Source: Streptomyces sp. CB01249 (GTDB lineage Bacteria; Actinomycetota; Actinomycetes; Streptomycetales; Streptomycetaceae). Taken from it: a stretch of DNA of 64,000 bases. The notes below the pieces were generated by a model that made no database searches, was not told the origin of the DNA, and saw only the letters and a program-made list of their open reading frames with translations. The position numbers and the translations under genes are program-made. This document shows positions 27,801 to 34,340 of the stretch, in pieces. Positions within the stretch are counted from its first letter, which is position 1, and each line of letters begins with the position of its first letter. Where the stretch lies: assembly GCF_001905735.1 (NCBI RefSeq), contig NZ_LISW01000001.1, positions 177,866-241,865 of the forward strand, given 5' to 3'.

Positions 27801-28176
27801 CGCCGGTTACGTTTCGATCGACGAGAACGACGGCCCGCTGATCTCCGGCGTGATCGACCCCCAGGGCGCCTACGCGTACTTCGGTACGAAGACCGCGCCC
27901 GGCCGGGTCGTCAAGGTCAGGGTCGGCGCCCGCTTCGAGCTCACCGCCGAGGCGGGCCCGGGCAGGCTGCTGCGTACCGCGTCCCTCACCTGGAACGGGG
28001 CGACGACGGCGAAGGTCCGGGTGGTCCGCGACGGCAAGTTCGTCGCGACCGTGCCGAACACCGGGCGCTTCACCGACCTGATCACCGGCAGCCGCCGTCC
28101 CTCGTACACGTACAAGGTGTGCGACACCGGTACGGACCGCTGCTCCGCCGAGATGAAGGTGGGCTTCGGCGGGTAG
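24892..28176 (+). CDS. Secreted S8 protease with C-terminal seven-repeat beta-propeller
   Basis: A 1094-residue exported subtilase. Signal peptide and I9-type prodomain precede Asp194 (SIDSGVQYDHPA), His243 (VGHGTHTVG) and Ser419 (GTSMAAPHVAG). The catalytic domain closely parallels that of the protease encoded at 14292. A carboxypeptidase-regulatory-like domain (about residues 485-580) and a choice-of-anchor-D/Hydin-like domain (VDFGTVPVGTT) follow. Seven repeats then span about residues 700-1010, each containing a DPxGxYAYFGT-like strand, and predict a seven-bladed propeller. The last 80 residues look like a fibronectin-III-type domain. No strong ribosome-binding site is visible before the ATG; a weak GAAGGG lies 12 bases away. 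Confidence 0.9.
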   Translation: MTPRHGRPRRAWGLLLAVGLAATGLPAATTAQAAPASDTARPSVERALTNDLADGGSSTFWVYLRDEADLKTAAKITDRARQGREVQSRLQKTARTSQTALVDVLRDAGASYTPFWIANTVEVKGDAKLLKRITALPEVDRVTGDRTYALPEMRTAQDEPTVDDVEWGVDRIGAPGVWKDFKATGEGIVVGSIDSGVQYDHPALVKQYRGNNGDGTFTHDYNWYDPTISCGIVVSTPCDNVGHGTHTVGTMVGDGGTGNHVGVAPGAKWMAVKGCSSSTCNQRDLLLAGQFMLAPTDARGKNPRPELRPHLVNNSWGSAAAGSDPWFEQTVQAWVAAGIFPVFSNGNEGPDCGTDGNPGNLKESYGVGAFDADGNVASFSSRGPSEFDDDLIKPDVSAPGVAIRSTYPGGKYAVGSGTSMAAPHVAGSIALLWSAAPAVARNIDATRRLLDETAVDVPDVSCGGTAQDNNVYGQGRLDIHAAVEKAPRGTTGTLNGTVTDATTGEPVEGVTVQLTASGDPVGLPATTDAEGRYSTLATVGAYTVTTSSPAYTATKTEVTITEAAPATADIRLPALPGKVLSVTPDDVDFGTVPVGTTGGPVAVTLTSLGSKPVTVIHVTDHDGAFVADPGTCGKAPFRLKRKEHCTLDLTFRPTEKTAQDGKITLLDDAKGLVHTVRVHGGGTAIPARSGVVGTSILQRDLHAAAIDPEGRYAYFGTDNPADPLPGFITKVDLKTFKTVGTLTVGVGQKVMQDAVIDPAGKYAYFAVAAYPSRVVRVDLATFTLDKIMVLGADDGNIRSALMDPAGTYAYFGTGTNPGRLVKVDLATFTRVGSVTLGAGDDFLDAGVIDSKGEFAYFGTVTSPQGRVVKIDLAAMEEVGSLTLPSGEGPLRSAVIAPDDSHAYFGTGEGAGGGKIVRIDLKTFTRDGAVSPSGGGAFFTAVMDPGGRFAAFGTVSTPGRVVTIDLERFESAGYVSIDENDGPLISGVIDPQGAYAYFGTKTAPGRVVKVRVGARFELTAEAGPGRLLRTASLTWNGATTAKVRVVRDGKFVATVPNTGRFTDLITGSRRPSYTYKVCDTGTDRCSAEMKVGFGG

Positions 28177-28185
28177 CGCGCCCGT

Positions 28186-28220
28186 GGCCTCCGCCGGTCC
28201 GTTCCCCCCCGGCGGAGGCC
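28186..28220. terminator. Bidirectional terminator after the third subtilase
   Basis: A perfect 12-base inverted repeat (GGCCTCCGCCGG and complement) with an 11-base loop lies between the convergent protease and hydrolase genes, abutting the stop codon of the latter. Confidence 0.85.
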
Positions 28221-29018
28221 CTACGGCGTGTCCAGGAAGGCCGAGAGCGCCCCGTACAGCGCGTCCGGCCGTTCCAGATGCAGGTCGTGGCCCGTGCCGG
28301 GGACGCTCACCGCGTGCGTGTCCGGGCGTCGGCGCAGCATCTCGTCCACCTCCTCGGCCGGGACGAAGCTCTTCCGGGCGAGGACCAGCAGGGTGGGGCA
28401 CGCGACCCGGTCCCACTCCTCGCGGAAGGAGCGCCGGGCGTTCTCCGCGAGGGACCCGGTCATCACGTCCCGGTCGAAGCGCGGCCGCCAGCCCCCGTCG
28501 CGTTCCACGAGCCCCGCCGCCCAGCCCGCACCGGCCGGGCCCCCGCCGAAGAACGCGGCCGCCGCCTCACGGGAGGCGAACGGCACCGGCCACGAGTCGA
28601 GCCACCGGCCGATGTGCTCGTCCACGCCCGGGGTCGGCCCACCGGCCCCGGCCTCCACGAGGACGAGCGCGCCCGGCAGGCCCGGGTGGGCGGCGGCCGT
28701 CAGCATCGCCGTGTGCCCGCCCAGCGACTGCCCGACGAGCACGGGCCGCTCCAGACCCAGGTGCCGTACGACGGCGACGACGTCCTCCACGTACGCCGCG
28801 CGGGAGACGTCGTCCGGCCGGCGCTCGCTCGCGCCGTGCCCGCGCTGGTCCACCGCGACGACCCGGTGCCGGGGCGCCAGCCGCTCCGCGAGCGCGTCCC
28901 ACTCGCCCGCGTGACCGGCGAGGCCGTGCAGCAGGACGACGGGGCGGCCCGACCCGCCGCCGTCCCGGCAGACGAGCCGGACCCCTTCACGTACGACGGT
29001 GTGCTCGGTCCACGGCAT
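28221..29018 (-). CDS. Alpha/beta-hydrolase
   Basis: A 265-residue cytoplasmic alpha/beta-hydrolase fold protein. It has the oxyanion HGLAGH motif near the N-terminus, the nucleophile elbow GQSLGG, and the catalytic His in GTGHDLH near the C-terminus. Overall length and motifs fit the haloperoxidase/epoxide-hydrolase-like esterase group. The G-rich stretch four bases before the ATG serves as ribosome-binding site. The gene lies 48 bases downstream of the marR gene in the same direction and may be co-transcribed with it. The substrate is unknown. Confidence 0.85.
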   Translation of the reverse strand: MPWTEHTVVREGVRLVCRDGGGSGRPVVLLHGLAGHAGEWDALAERLAPRHRVVAVDQRGHGASERRPDDVSRAAYVEDVVAVVRHLGLERPVLVGQSLGGHTAMLTAAAHPGLPGALVLVEAGAGGPTPGVDEHIGRWLDSWPVPFASREAAAAFFGGGPAGAGWAAGLVERDGGWRPRFDRDVMTGSLAENARRSFREEWDRVACPTLLVLARKSFVPAEEVDEMLRRRPDTHAVSVPGTGHDLHLERPDALYGALSAFLDTP

Positions 29019-29066
29019 GGTGCCCCCCAGGCGTTCGGCTGCTTCCGACGATCATGCCCCGCGTGC

Positions 29067-29492
29067 TCAGAGCCGTCGGAGGAGCGCGGCCAGCGTCTCG
29101 GTCTCCTGAGCGGTGAGCTTGTCGGTGAAGTGACGGCGTACGGCCGCCTCCAGACCGGGGTGCACGGCGGCGACGGTACGGCGGCCCGCCTCGGTGAGGG
29201 TGACGACGGTGGCGCCGCCGGACCGTTCGCGGGCGATGAGGTCGCGCTTGCTCATGCGGGTGAGCTGGTGCGAGATGCGGGTGCGGTCCCAGCCGAGGGA
29301 GGCGGCCAGCTCGCTCTGGCGCAGCGAACCGTCCGCCTTGCTCAGGCTGACCAGGATCGTCAGGTCGGGCTCGGACAGGCCCGCCGCGTCGGCGGTGTCG
29401 GCGATCACGCGCGCCCTGACCACCTCGTGGGCCCGCTTGAAGGCGGACCAGAGGTCCACGGGGCCCAAGACCGCGCCGCCTGGTGTTGACAT
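29067..29492 (-). CDS. MarR-family transcriptional regulator
   Basis: A 141-residue winged-helix regulator. The recognition segment LRQSELAASLGWDRTRISHQLTRM and the wing ERSGGATVVTLTEAGR are typical of MarR proteins, which act as dimers on palindromes. It is divergent from an aldo-keto reductase gene. One GTTGA-N4-TCAAC palindrome overlaps its own ATG and another lies 15 bases further upstream, so autorepression together with control of the reductase is the natural reading. No strong ribosome-binding site precedes the ATG; a start at an internal GTG cannot be excluded. Confidence 0.88.
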   Translation of the reverse strand: MSTPGGAVLGPVDLWSAFKRAHEVVRARVIADTADAAGLSEPDLTILVSLSKADGSLRQSELAASLGWDRTRISHQLTRMSKRDLIARERSGGATVVTLTEAGRRTVAAVHPGLEAAVRRHFTDKLTAQETETLAALLRRL

Positions 29493-29498
29493 ATCAAC
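29485..29498. promoter_or_regulatory. MarR-type operator overlapping the marR start codon
   Basis: GTTGACATATCAAC has perfect GTTGA/TCAAC half-sites with a four-base centre. The minus-strand start codon of the marR gene (29490-29492) falls within it, so bound repressor would sit on the translation start. Confidence 0.75.
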
Positions 29499-29513
29499 GC
29501 ACCCGTTCCTAGT

Positions 29514-29527
29514 GTTGAGATGTCAAC
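29514..29527. promoter_or_regulatory. Second MarR-type operator in the divergent intergenic region
   Basis: GTTGAGATGTCAAC repeats the GTTGA-N4-TCAAC pattern. The two boxes are 29 bases apart centre to centre, close to three DNA turns, so two dimers could bind on the same face between marR and the aldo-keto reductase gene. Confidence 0.75.
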
Positions 29528-29578
29528 GCTAGCAGGGTCGGCTTCCGCCGCCCCCGCACTCCCCACGCAAGGATCCCC

Positions 29579-30580
29579 ATGCGCACTCGCACCCTCGGAC
29601 ACGGCGGCCCGCAGATCGCCCCGGTCGCCCTGGGCTGCGCCGGCATGTCCGACCACACCGGACCCGCCGACGAGGCCGACGCCGTCGCCACGATCCACGC
29701 GGCGCTCGACGCCGGGATCACCCTCATCGACACCGCCGACTTCTACGGCATGGGCCACAACGAGGACCTCATCGGCCGGGCGCTGCGCGGCGGCAGGCGG
29801 GACGAGGCGGTGCTCAGCGTCAAGTTCGGCGGACTGCGCGACCCGGACGGGGCCTTCGTCGGCATCGAGGGCCGGCCCGCCCACGTGAAGAACGCGCTCG
29901 CCTACTCGCTGCGCCGCCTCGGCACCGATCACGTCGACATCTACCGCCCCTCCCGCCTCGACCCCGGCACCCCGGTCGAGGAGACCGTCGGCGCCATCGC
30001 GGAGATGATCGAGGCCGGTCACGTACGCCACGTCGGGCTCTCCGAGGTGGGTGCGGAGACCATCCGCCGCGCCCACGCCGTGCACCCCGTCCACGACGTG
30101 CAGATCGAGTACTCGCTCTTCAGCCGGGGCCCGGAAATCAGCGGCATCCTGGACACCTGCCGCGAGCTGGGCATCGGCGTCACCGCCTACGGCGTCCTCG
30201 CCCACGGGCTGCTCACCGGCACCTACCGGCAGCCCGCCGGGGGAGACCGCCGCGCCGGGTGGCTGCCCCGCTTCCACCCCGACAACCTGACCGCCAACCT
30301 CGCCCTGACCGACCGCTTGCGCCCGCTCGCCGACGCGCACGGCATCACCGTCGCGCAGCTCGCCACCGCCTGGGTCATCGCGCGCGGCGGCGACACCGGT
30401 GACATCGTCGCCGTCCTGGGCGCCCGCCGCCCGCACCGCGTCACGGAGGCCCTGGCGGCGGCCGAAGTCACCCTGACCGAGGCCGACATGGCCGCGATCG
30501 ACGCGGCAGTCCCGGCGGGCGCGGTGGCGGGCACGCGGTACGCGGCGCCCCTGATGGCGCTGCTGGACAGCGAGTCCTGA
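29579..30580 (+). CDS. Aldo/keto reductase
   Basis: A 333-residue (beta/alpha)8 NADPH-dependent oxidoreductase. Conserved catalytic Asp and Tyr lie in DTADFYG and Lys in SVKFGG. The expected catalytic His position, usually in YYQHR, reads YRPSR here, so the fourth member of the tetrad is replaced by Ser. The rest of the fold is intact, including GLSEVGAETI and IEYSLFSR. It starts 7 bases after AAGGA and is divergent from a marR gene with two operators between them, suggesting induction by a small aromatic or toxic carbonyl compound. That function is inference. Confidence 0.88.
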   Translation: MRTRTLGHGGPQIAPVALGCAGMSDHTGPADEADAVATIHAALDAGITLIDTADFYGMGHNEDLIGRALRGGRRDEAVLSVKFGGLRDPDGAFVGIEGRPAHVKNALAYSLRRLGTDHVDIYRPSRLDPGTPVEETVGAIAEMIEAGHVRHVGLSEVGAETIRRAHAVHPVHDVQIEYSLFSRGPEISGILDTCRELGIGVTAYGVLAHGLLTGTYRQPAGGDRRAGWLPRFHPDNLTANLALTDRLRPLADAHGITVAQLATAWVIARGGDTGDIVAVLGARRPHRVTEALAAAEVTLTEADMAAIDAAVPAGAVAGTRYAAPLMALLDSES

Positions 30581-30694
30581 AGGCCGGTCCCCGGACCGTG
30601 CCCTGCGCGGTGAGCCGGTCGTTGAGGAGGCGACGGGGCGGGAGAAGCGGGAGGGGTTCCCGTATGGGCGCCGCTCCGGAACGGAGCACTGCCG

Positions 30695-31594
30695 ATGAAG
30701 CGACCGGCCTCCCCCTCGATCCCGTACCGGCGTCCGCGCGGACCCGCCCGCGTCCGGACCCTGTGTCTGGCGTTCCTGCTCGCCGTGGCGGGCGTGCAGT
30801 TCCTGGTCTCCCCGGCGCACGCGGTCTCCTCCGTCAGCGTCTCGTCCACCACGGTGGCCGCCGGTGAGACCTTCACCATCGACTTCACCGGCACCGCGGA
30901 CACCCCCAGGACCGGCGCCGGTGAGAACTTCTACGCCGGTTCCACCGACCTCGGTTCGCTGGACGCGTTCACCAGCATCGAGTCGTGCACCGGCAACACG
31001 GCCCCCTGCACCGAGGTGGCGGAGTTCGGCCCCCGGGTGCCGCTCGGTGATCTGGCAGGCGGCCAGTCGTTCGGCGGCTCGATCACGCTGCGCGTCGACC
31101 CGGAGACCCCGGCGGGCACGTTCGTCCTGCGTTACCAGCTCTACGCCAACGGCGGCGAGGCCACCGCGGACGGCCCCACCATCACCGTCACCAACACGCC
31201 GCGCGAGGCGGACCTGGACGTGCAGCTGAGCGCGCAGCCGCGCGTCGGCATCCTGGTGCCCTACCTCTCGTACACCCTCGGCACCCACAACAACGGCCCC
31301 GACGACGCCACCGCCGTCACCGTGACCGCGACGCTCCCCGCCGGGAAGACGGCCACGAACGTTTCCCCCGGCTGCACCTCCGCCCCCGGCAAGCTCACCT
31401 GCGCCTACGCGAGCATCGCCGCGGGCGCCGACGCCGTATCCACGTTCCGGCTTCCCCTCGGGCTCCTCGACTTCGGCCCGGTCAACGCCACCGCCACCCG
31501 CACCGCGTCGACCCCCGACGATCCCGACCCGGCCAACGACACGGCGGGCGCCGCCTGCACCGTCCTCTCGATCGCCCTGGCGAACTGCGCCTGA
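30695..31594 (+). CDS. Secreted DUF11-domain protein
   Basis: A 299-residue exported protein. A twin-basic N-terminus and hydrophobic stretch (LCLAFLLAVAGVQFLV) with cleavage near AHAVSS mark a signal peptide. A beta-sandwich of about 130 residues follows, then a DUF11-type domain with the characteristic NNGPDDATAVTVTATLP and the closing DPDPANDTA. Six cysteines suggest extracellular disulfides. It lacks a sortase signal or membrane anchor. A small GC-rich hairpin covers the base CGGAG upstream of the ATG. No specific role can be assigned. Confidence 0.75.
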   Translation: MKRPASPSIPYRRPRGPARVRTLCLAFLLAVAGVQFLVSPAHAVSSVSVSSTTVAAGETFTIDFTGTADTPRTGAGENFYAGSTDLGSLDAFTSIESCTGNTAPCTEVAEFGPRVPLGDLAGGQSFGGSITLRVDPETPAGTFVLRYQLYANGGEATADGPTITVTNTPREADLDVQLSAQPRVGILVPYLSYTLGTHNNGPDDATAVTVTATLPAGKTATNVSPGCTSAPGKLTCAYASIAAGADAVSTFRLPLGLLDFGPVNATATRTASTPDDPDPANDTAGAACTVLSIALANCA

Positions 31595-31614
31595 GGGAGG
31601 GGCCCCGCCGCCGG

Positions 31615-31620
31615 GATAAT
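31615..31620 (+). promoter_or_regulatory. -10 element of a leaderless GNAT gene
   Basis: GATAAT is followed seven bases later by the GTG at 31628, the standard Streptomyces layout for a leaderless transcript. Confidence 0.55.
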
Positions 31621-31627
31621 GCGTGCG

Positions 31628-32164
31628 GTGAACGAACGCATGGAGTTGCCGGGTGGGCTGGTCCTGCGCCCCTGGGAGACGACCGACGCCCCCGCCGTAC
31701 AGGAGGCGTTCGCCGAGCCGGGCATGGAACGGCAGGCGGACGCCCCCGTCGGCTCGGTGTCCGACGCCGTGCTGTGGATCCGCAGGCGGCAGGACCAGTG
31801 GGGCCTGGGGGCCGCGTTCGGCTTCGCCGTCGCGGACGCGTCCGGCACCGCGCTCGGCGGTGTGGCCGTGAGCAGCCTGGACCACCGGCATGCCACCGGC
31901 TGGATCTCCTACTGGACCGGTTCCGTCGCGCGGGGCAGAGGAGTGGCCACCCTCGGCTGCCGGGCGCTCGCCGACTGGTGCTTCACGGAACTGGATCTCT
32001 TCCGGCTGGAGTTGGGGCACCGTACCAACAACCCCGCCTCCTGCCGGGTGGCGCTCGCCTCCGGATTCGCGGCCGAAGGGGTGCAGCGGCAGAAGCTGGC
32101 GTACGACGGCGTCCGCTATGACGTCGAGACCCACGCCCGACTCGCGACGGACCCCGTCAGGTAG
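31628..32164 (+). CDS. GNAT-family N-acetyltransferase
   Basis: A 178-residue RimJ/RimL-like acetyltransferase. The acetyl-CoA-binding segment is seen as ISYWTGSVARGRGVATLGCRALADW, then LEL-HRTNNPASCRVALASGF, characteristic of GNAT enzymes that acetylate protein N-termini or small amines. The GTG at 31628 is chosen because it lies seven bases after a GATAAT -10 box and no Shine-Dalgarno is present; the ATG at 31619 would fall within that box. It ends 19 bases before a second leaderless gene. Confidence 0.85.
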   Translation: MNERMELPGGLVLRPWETTDAPAVQEAFAEPGMERQADAPVGSVSDAVLWIRRRQDQWGLGAAFGFAVADASGTALGGVAVSSLDHRHATGWISYWTGSVARGRGVATLGCRALADWCFTELDLFRLELGHRTNNPASCRVALASGFAAEGVQRQKLAYDGVRYDVETHARLATDPVR

Positions 32165-32170
32165 GGGCAC

Positions 32171-32176
32171 TACCCT
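32171..32176 (+). promoter_or_regulatory. -10 element of a leaderless methyltransferase gene
   Basis: TACCCT sits seven bases before the ATG at 32184, again the leaderless pattern, implying separate transcription from the preceding acetyltransferase. Confidence 0.55.
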
Positions 32177-32183
32177 CGCCGCC

Positions 32184-32825
32184 ATGGTCGAACACGAAGC
32201 CCTCTCCGTCACCCGTGCCGCCTACGACGACGCCGCCGAGCTGTACGCGCAGCTGTTCAGCGACTCGTTGCGCGACAGCCCGTTGGACCGCGCGATGCTG
32301 GACGCCTTCGCGGAGTCCGTCGGTGCGGGCGGACGGGTGGCGGACCTGGGGTGCGGGCCCGGGCATGTCACCGGTCACCTCGCGGGGCTGGGGCTCGACG
32401 CGTTCGGTGTCGACGCCTCACCCGCGATGGTCGCACTCGCCCGCCGGGCCTGGCCCGGACTCCGCTTCGAGGCAGGGGAGATGGGCGCCCTCGACCTCGC
32501 CGACGGCGCACTGGACGGCGTGCTCTCGCGGTGGTCCGTCATCCACACCCCGCCCGCGGAACTCCCGCCGGTCCTGGCCGAGTTCAGCCGCGTACTCGCA
32601 CCCGGCGGCCACCTCCTCATCGGCTTCTCCGCGACCGACGGCCCCGACCGTCCCACGCAGGCCTTCGACCACGCCGTCACGACGGCCTACCGGTGGTCGC
32701 CCGACCACCTCGCCGGACTGCTGCGCGCCCAGGGGCTGACCGAGACGGCCCGGATGGTCCGCGAGCCCCGGCCGGACGACCGCCGCCAGTTCCAGGAAGT
32801 GCACCTGCTCGCCCGCAAGGCGTAG
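32184..32825 (+). CDS. Class I SAM-dependent methyltransferase
   Basis: A 213-residue methyltransferase. Motif I is VADLGCGPGHVTGHLAGLG, followed by the acidic GVDASPAM at beta-2 and a post-motif region VLSRWSVIHTPP. The catalytic domain is of the Methyltransf_11/25 type and no substrate domain is added. The ATG at 32184 is adopted because of the -10 box seven bases upstream; the longer in-frame extension overlaps the acetyltransferase gene. The target is unknown. Confidence 0.85.
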   Translation: MVEHEALSVTRAAYDDAAELYAQLFSDSLRDSPLDRAMLDAFAESVGAGGRVADLGCGPGHVTGHLAGLGLDAFGVDASPAMVALARRAWPGLRFEAGEMGALDLADGALDGVLSRWSVIHTPPAELPPVLAEFSRVLAPGGHLLIGFSATDGPDRPTQAFDHAVTTAYRWSPDHLAGLLRAQGLTETARMVREPRPDDRRQFQEVHLLARKA

Positions 32826-32840
32826 AGCGGGGCGGTGCCC

Positions 32841-32855
32841 GTACCCCTGGGGCAC
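32841..32855. promoter_or_regulatory. Degenerate CsoR/CstR-like box
   Basis: GTACCCCTGGGGCAC resembles the ATACCCC...GGGGTAT repeats further downstream but lacks the flanking A/T. It may be a weaker third site upstream of the persulfide operon. Confidence 0.35.
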
Positions 32856-32869
32856 CCACGGCCCGAAAA

Positions 32870-32885
32870 ATACCCTGGGGGGTAT
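32870..32885. promoter_or_regulatory. CsoR/CstR-type operator, upstream box
   Basis: ATACCCTGGGGGGTAT is a 16-base near-palindrome of the type recognised by CsoR-family tetramers. It lies 66 bases before the persulfide dioxygenase start. Confidence 0.75.
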
Positions 32886-32906
32886 CTCTGTTACGGTGGA
32901 AGCCGG

Positions 32907-32923
32907 ATACCCCCCGGGGTAAT
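32907..32923. promoter_or_regulatory. CsoR/CstR-type operator, downstream box
   Basis: ATACCCCCCGGGGTAAT is a second near-palindrome, 37 bases downstream of the first. The pair brackets the probable promoter of the persulfide dioxygenase operon. Confidence 0.75.
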
Positions 32924-32951
32924 GAGCCGACCGTGATGGAGGGAGTCGACC

Positions 32952-34340
32952 GTGTTCTTCGTGGACACCCTGGAGACCGAGGGCCTGGGCAACCGCAGCT
33001 ATCTGGCGGGCGGGCGGGCGACGGCCGTCGTCGTGGACCCTCCGCGTGACGTGGAGCGGGTCCTCGCGGCGGCCGCCGCGCGGGGCGTGCGGATCGCGTA
33101 CGTGGCGGAGACCCATGTGCACAACGACTACGTCACCGGCGGCCCGGAGCTCGCCCGGCTGACCGGCGCCCGGTATCTGGTCCCGGCCGCGGCCCGGGTC
33201 TCCTTCGCGCGGGTCCCCGTCGCGGACGGCGACCGGTTCACCGTGGACGCGGGCCTTGAGCTGAGGGCCCTCGCCACCCCCGGGCACACCCCGCACCACA
33301 CCTCGTACGTGCTCGCCGAGAACGGCCGGGAGACCGCCGCGTTCACCGGGGGCTCGCTGCTCATCGGCACGGTCGGGCGCCCCGACCTCGTGGAGCCCCG
33401 GCTCACCGAGCAGCTGGCCCGGGCCCAGCACGCCTCCGCGCACCGGCTGGCCGGGGAGCTCCCCGATGACGTCCGGGTCCTGCCCACCCACGGCTTCGGC
33501 TCCTTCTGCTCGTCCGCGCAGGCGGAGGGCGACACCACGACCATCGGTGCCGAGCGGGCGGGCAACGACGCGCTGACCCAGGACGTCGACACCTTCGTGG
33601 CCGCGATGCTCGCCGGTCTCGACGATGTCCCCGCGTACTACGCGCACATGGCGCCCCTCAACGCGGGCGGACCCGCCCCCGTGGACCTGACCCCGCCGGG
33701 GACCGCCGACGCCGAGGAGATCGCGCAGCGCCTGGCCGCCGGTGAGTGGGTCGTGGACCTCCGCAGCCGTACCGCGTTCGCCGAGGGGCACGTGGCGGGG
33801 ACCTTCAACTTCGAGGGCGAGGGCAAGCTCGCCACGTACCTCGCCTGGCTGATCCCGTGGGGCAAGCCGGTGACCCTGCTCGCCGCCACCGCCGGACAGC
33901 TCGCGGACGCCCAGCGGGAGCTGGTCCGGGTCGGCATCGACCGCCCGGCCGCCGCCGCCACGGGCGGCCCTGACACCTGGCTGCGCGCGGGCGACGAGCC
34001 CCGCTCCTTCCCCCGGACCGACTTCGCCGCCCTGAAGCGGGCCCGCGAGCGCGGTGACCGGATCGTGGTGCTCGACGTGCGCCGCGACGCGGAGCGGGCC
34101 GAGGGATACGTACGGGACTCCGTCCACATACCCGTGCACGAACTGCACGCGCGCTCCGGCGAGCTGCCGGACGGCGAGGTGTGGGTGCACTGCGCGGGCG
34201 GGATGCGCGCGGCCATCGCCGCATCGCTGCTCGACGCGGAGGGCCGTGCGGTCGTCGCCGTGGACGACGGCTTCGACGGGGCGCGGCGGGCGGGGCTGAC
34301 GGTCGAGCCGGAGGCCGGCCGGGGCGGTTCGACCGCGTGA
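32952..34340 (+). CDS. Persulfide dioxygenase-rhodanese fusion (MBL fold)
   Basis: A 462-residue cytoplasmic enzyme of the ETHE1/CstB-like class. The N-terminal metallo-beta-lactamase domain carries THVHNDYVTGG and the later GHTPHH, ligands of the mononuclear iron in persulfide dioxygenases. Two rhodanese-like domains follow: the first has lost its cysteine (VTLLAATAGQ) and the second keeps it in VWVHCAGGMRA. The likely reaction is oxidation of glutathione or mycothiol persulfide to sulfite with sulfur transfer. The GTG at 32952 is preceded by GGAGGGAG. The gene is flanked by two CstR-type boxes and overlaps the downstream exporter gene by four bases. Confidence 0.88.
   Translation: MFFVDTLETEGLGNRSYLAGGRATAVVVDPPRDVERVLAAAAARGVRIAYVAETHVHNDYVTGGPELARLTGARYLVPAAARVSFARVPVADGDRFTVDAGLELRALATPGHTPHHTSYVLAENGRETAAFTGGSLLIGTVGRPDLVEPRLTEQLARAQHASAHRLAGELPDDVRVLPTHGFGSFCSSAQAEGDTTTIGAERAGNDALTQDVDTFVAAMLAGLDDVPAYYAHMAPLNAGGPAPVDLTPPGTADAEEIAQRLAAGEWVVDLRSRTAFAEGHVAGTFNFEGEGKLATYLAWLIPWGKPVTLLAATAGQLADAQRELVRVGIDRPAAAATGGPDTWLRAGDEPRSFPRTDFAALKRARERGDRIVVLDVRRDAERAEGYVRDSVHIPVHELHARSGELPDGEVWVHCAGGMRAAIAASLLDAEGRAVVAVDDGFDGARRAGLTVEPEAGRGGSTA

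Noticed and set aside
33760..33900. First rhodanese-like domain of the persulfide dioxygenase as a second active sulfurtransferase
   Set aside because: Its catalytic cysteine position reads Ala; only the C-terminal domain retains the cysteine.
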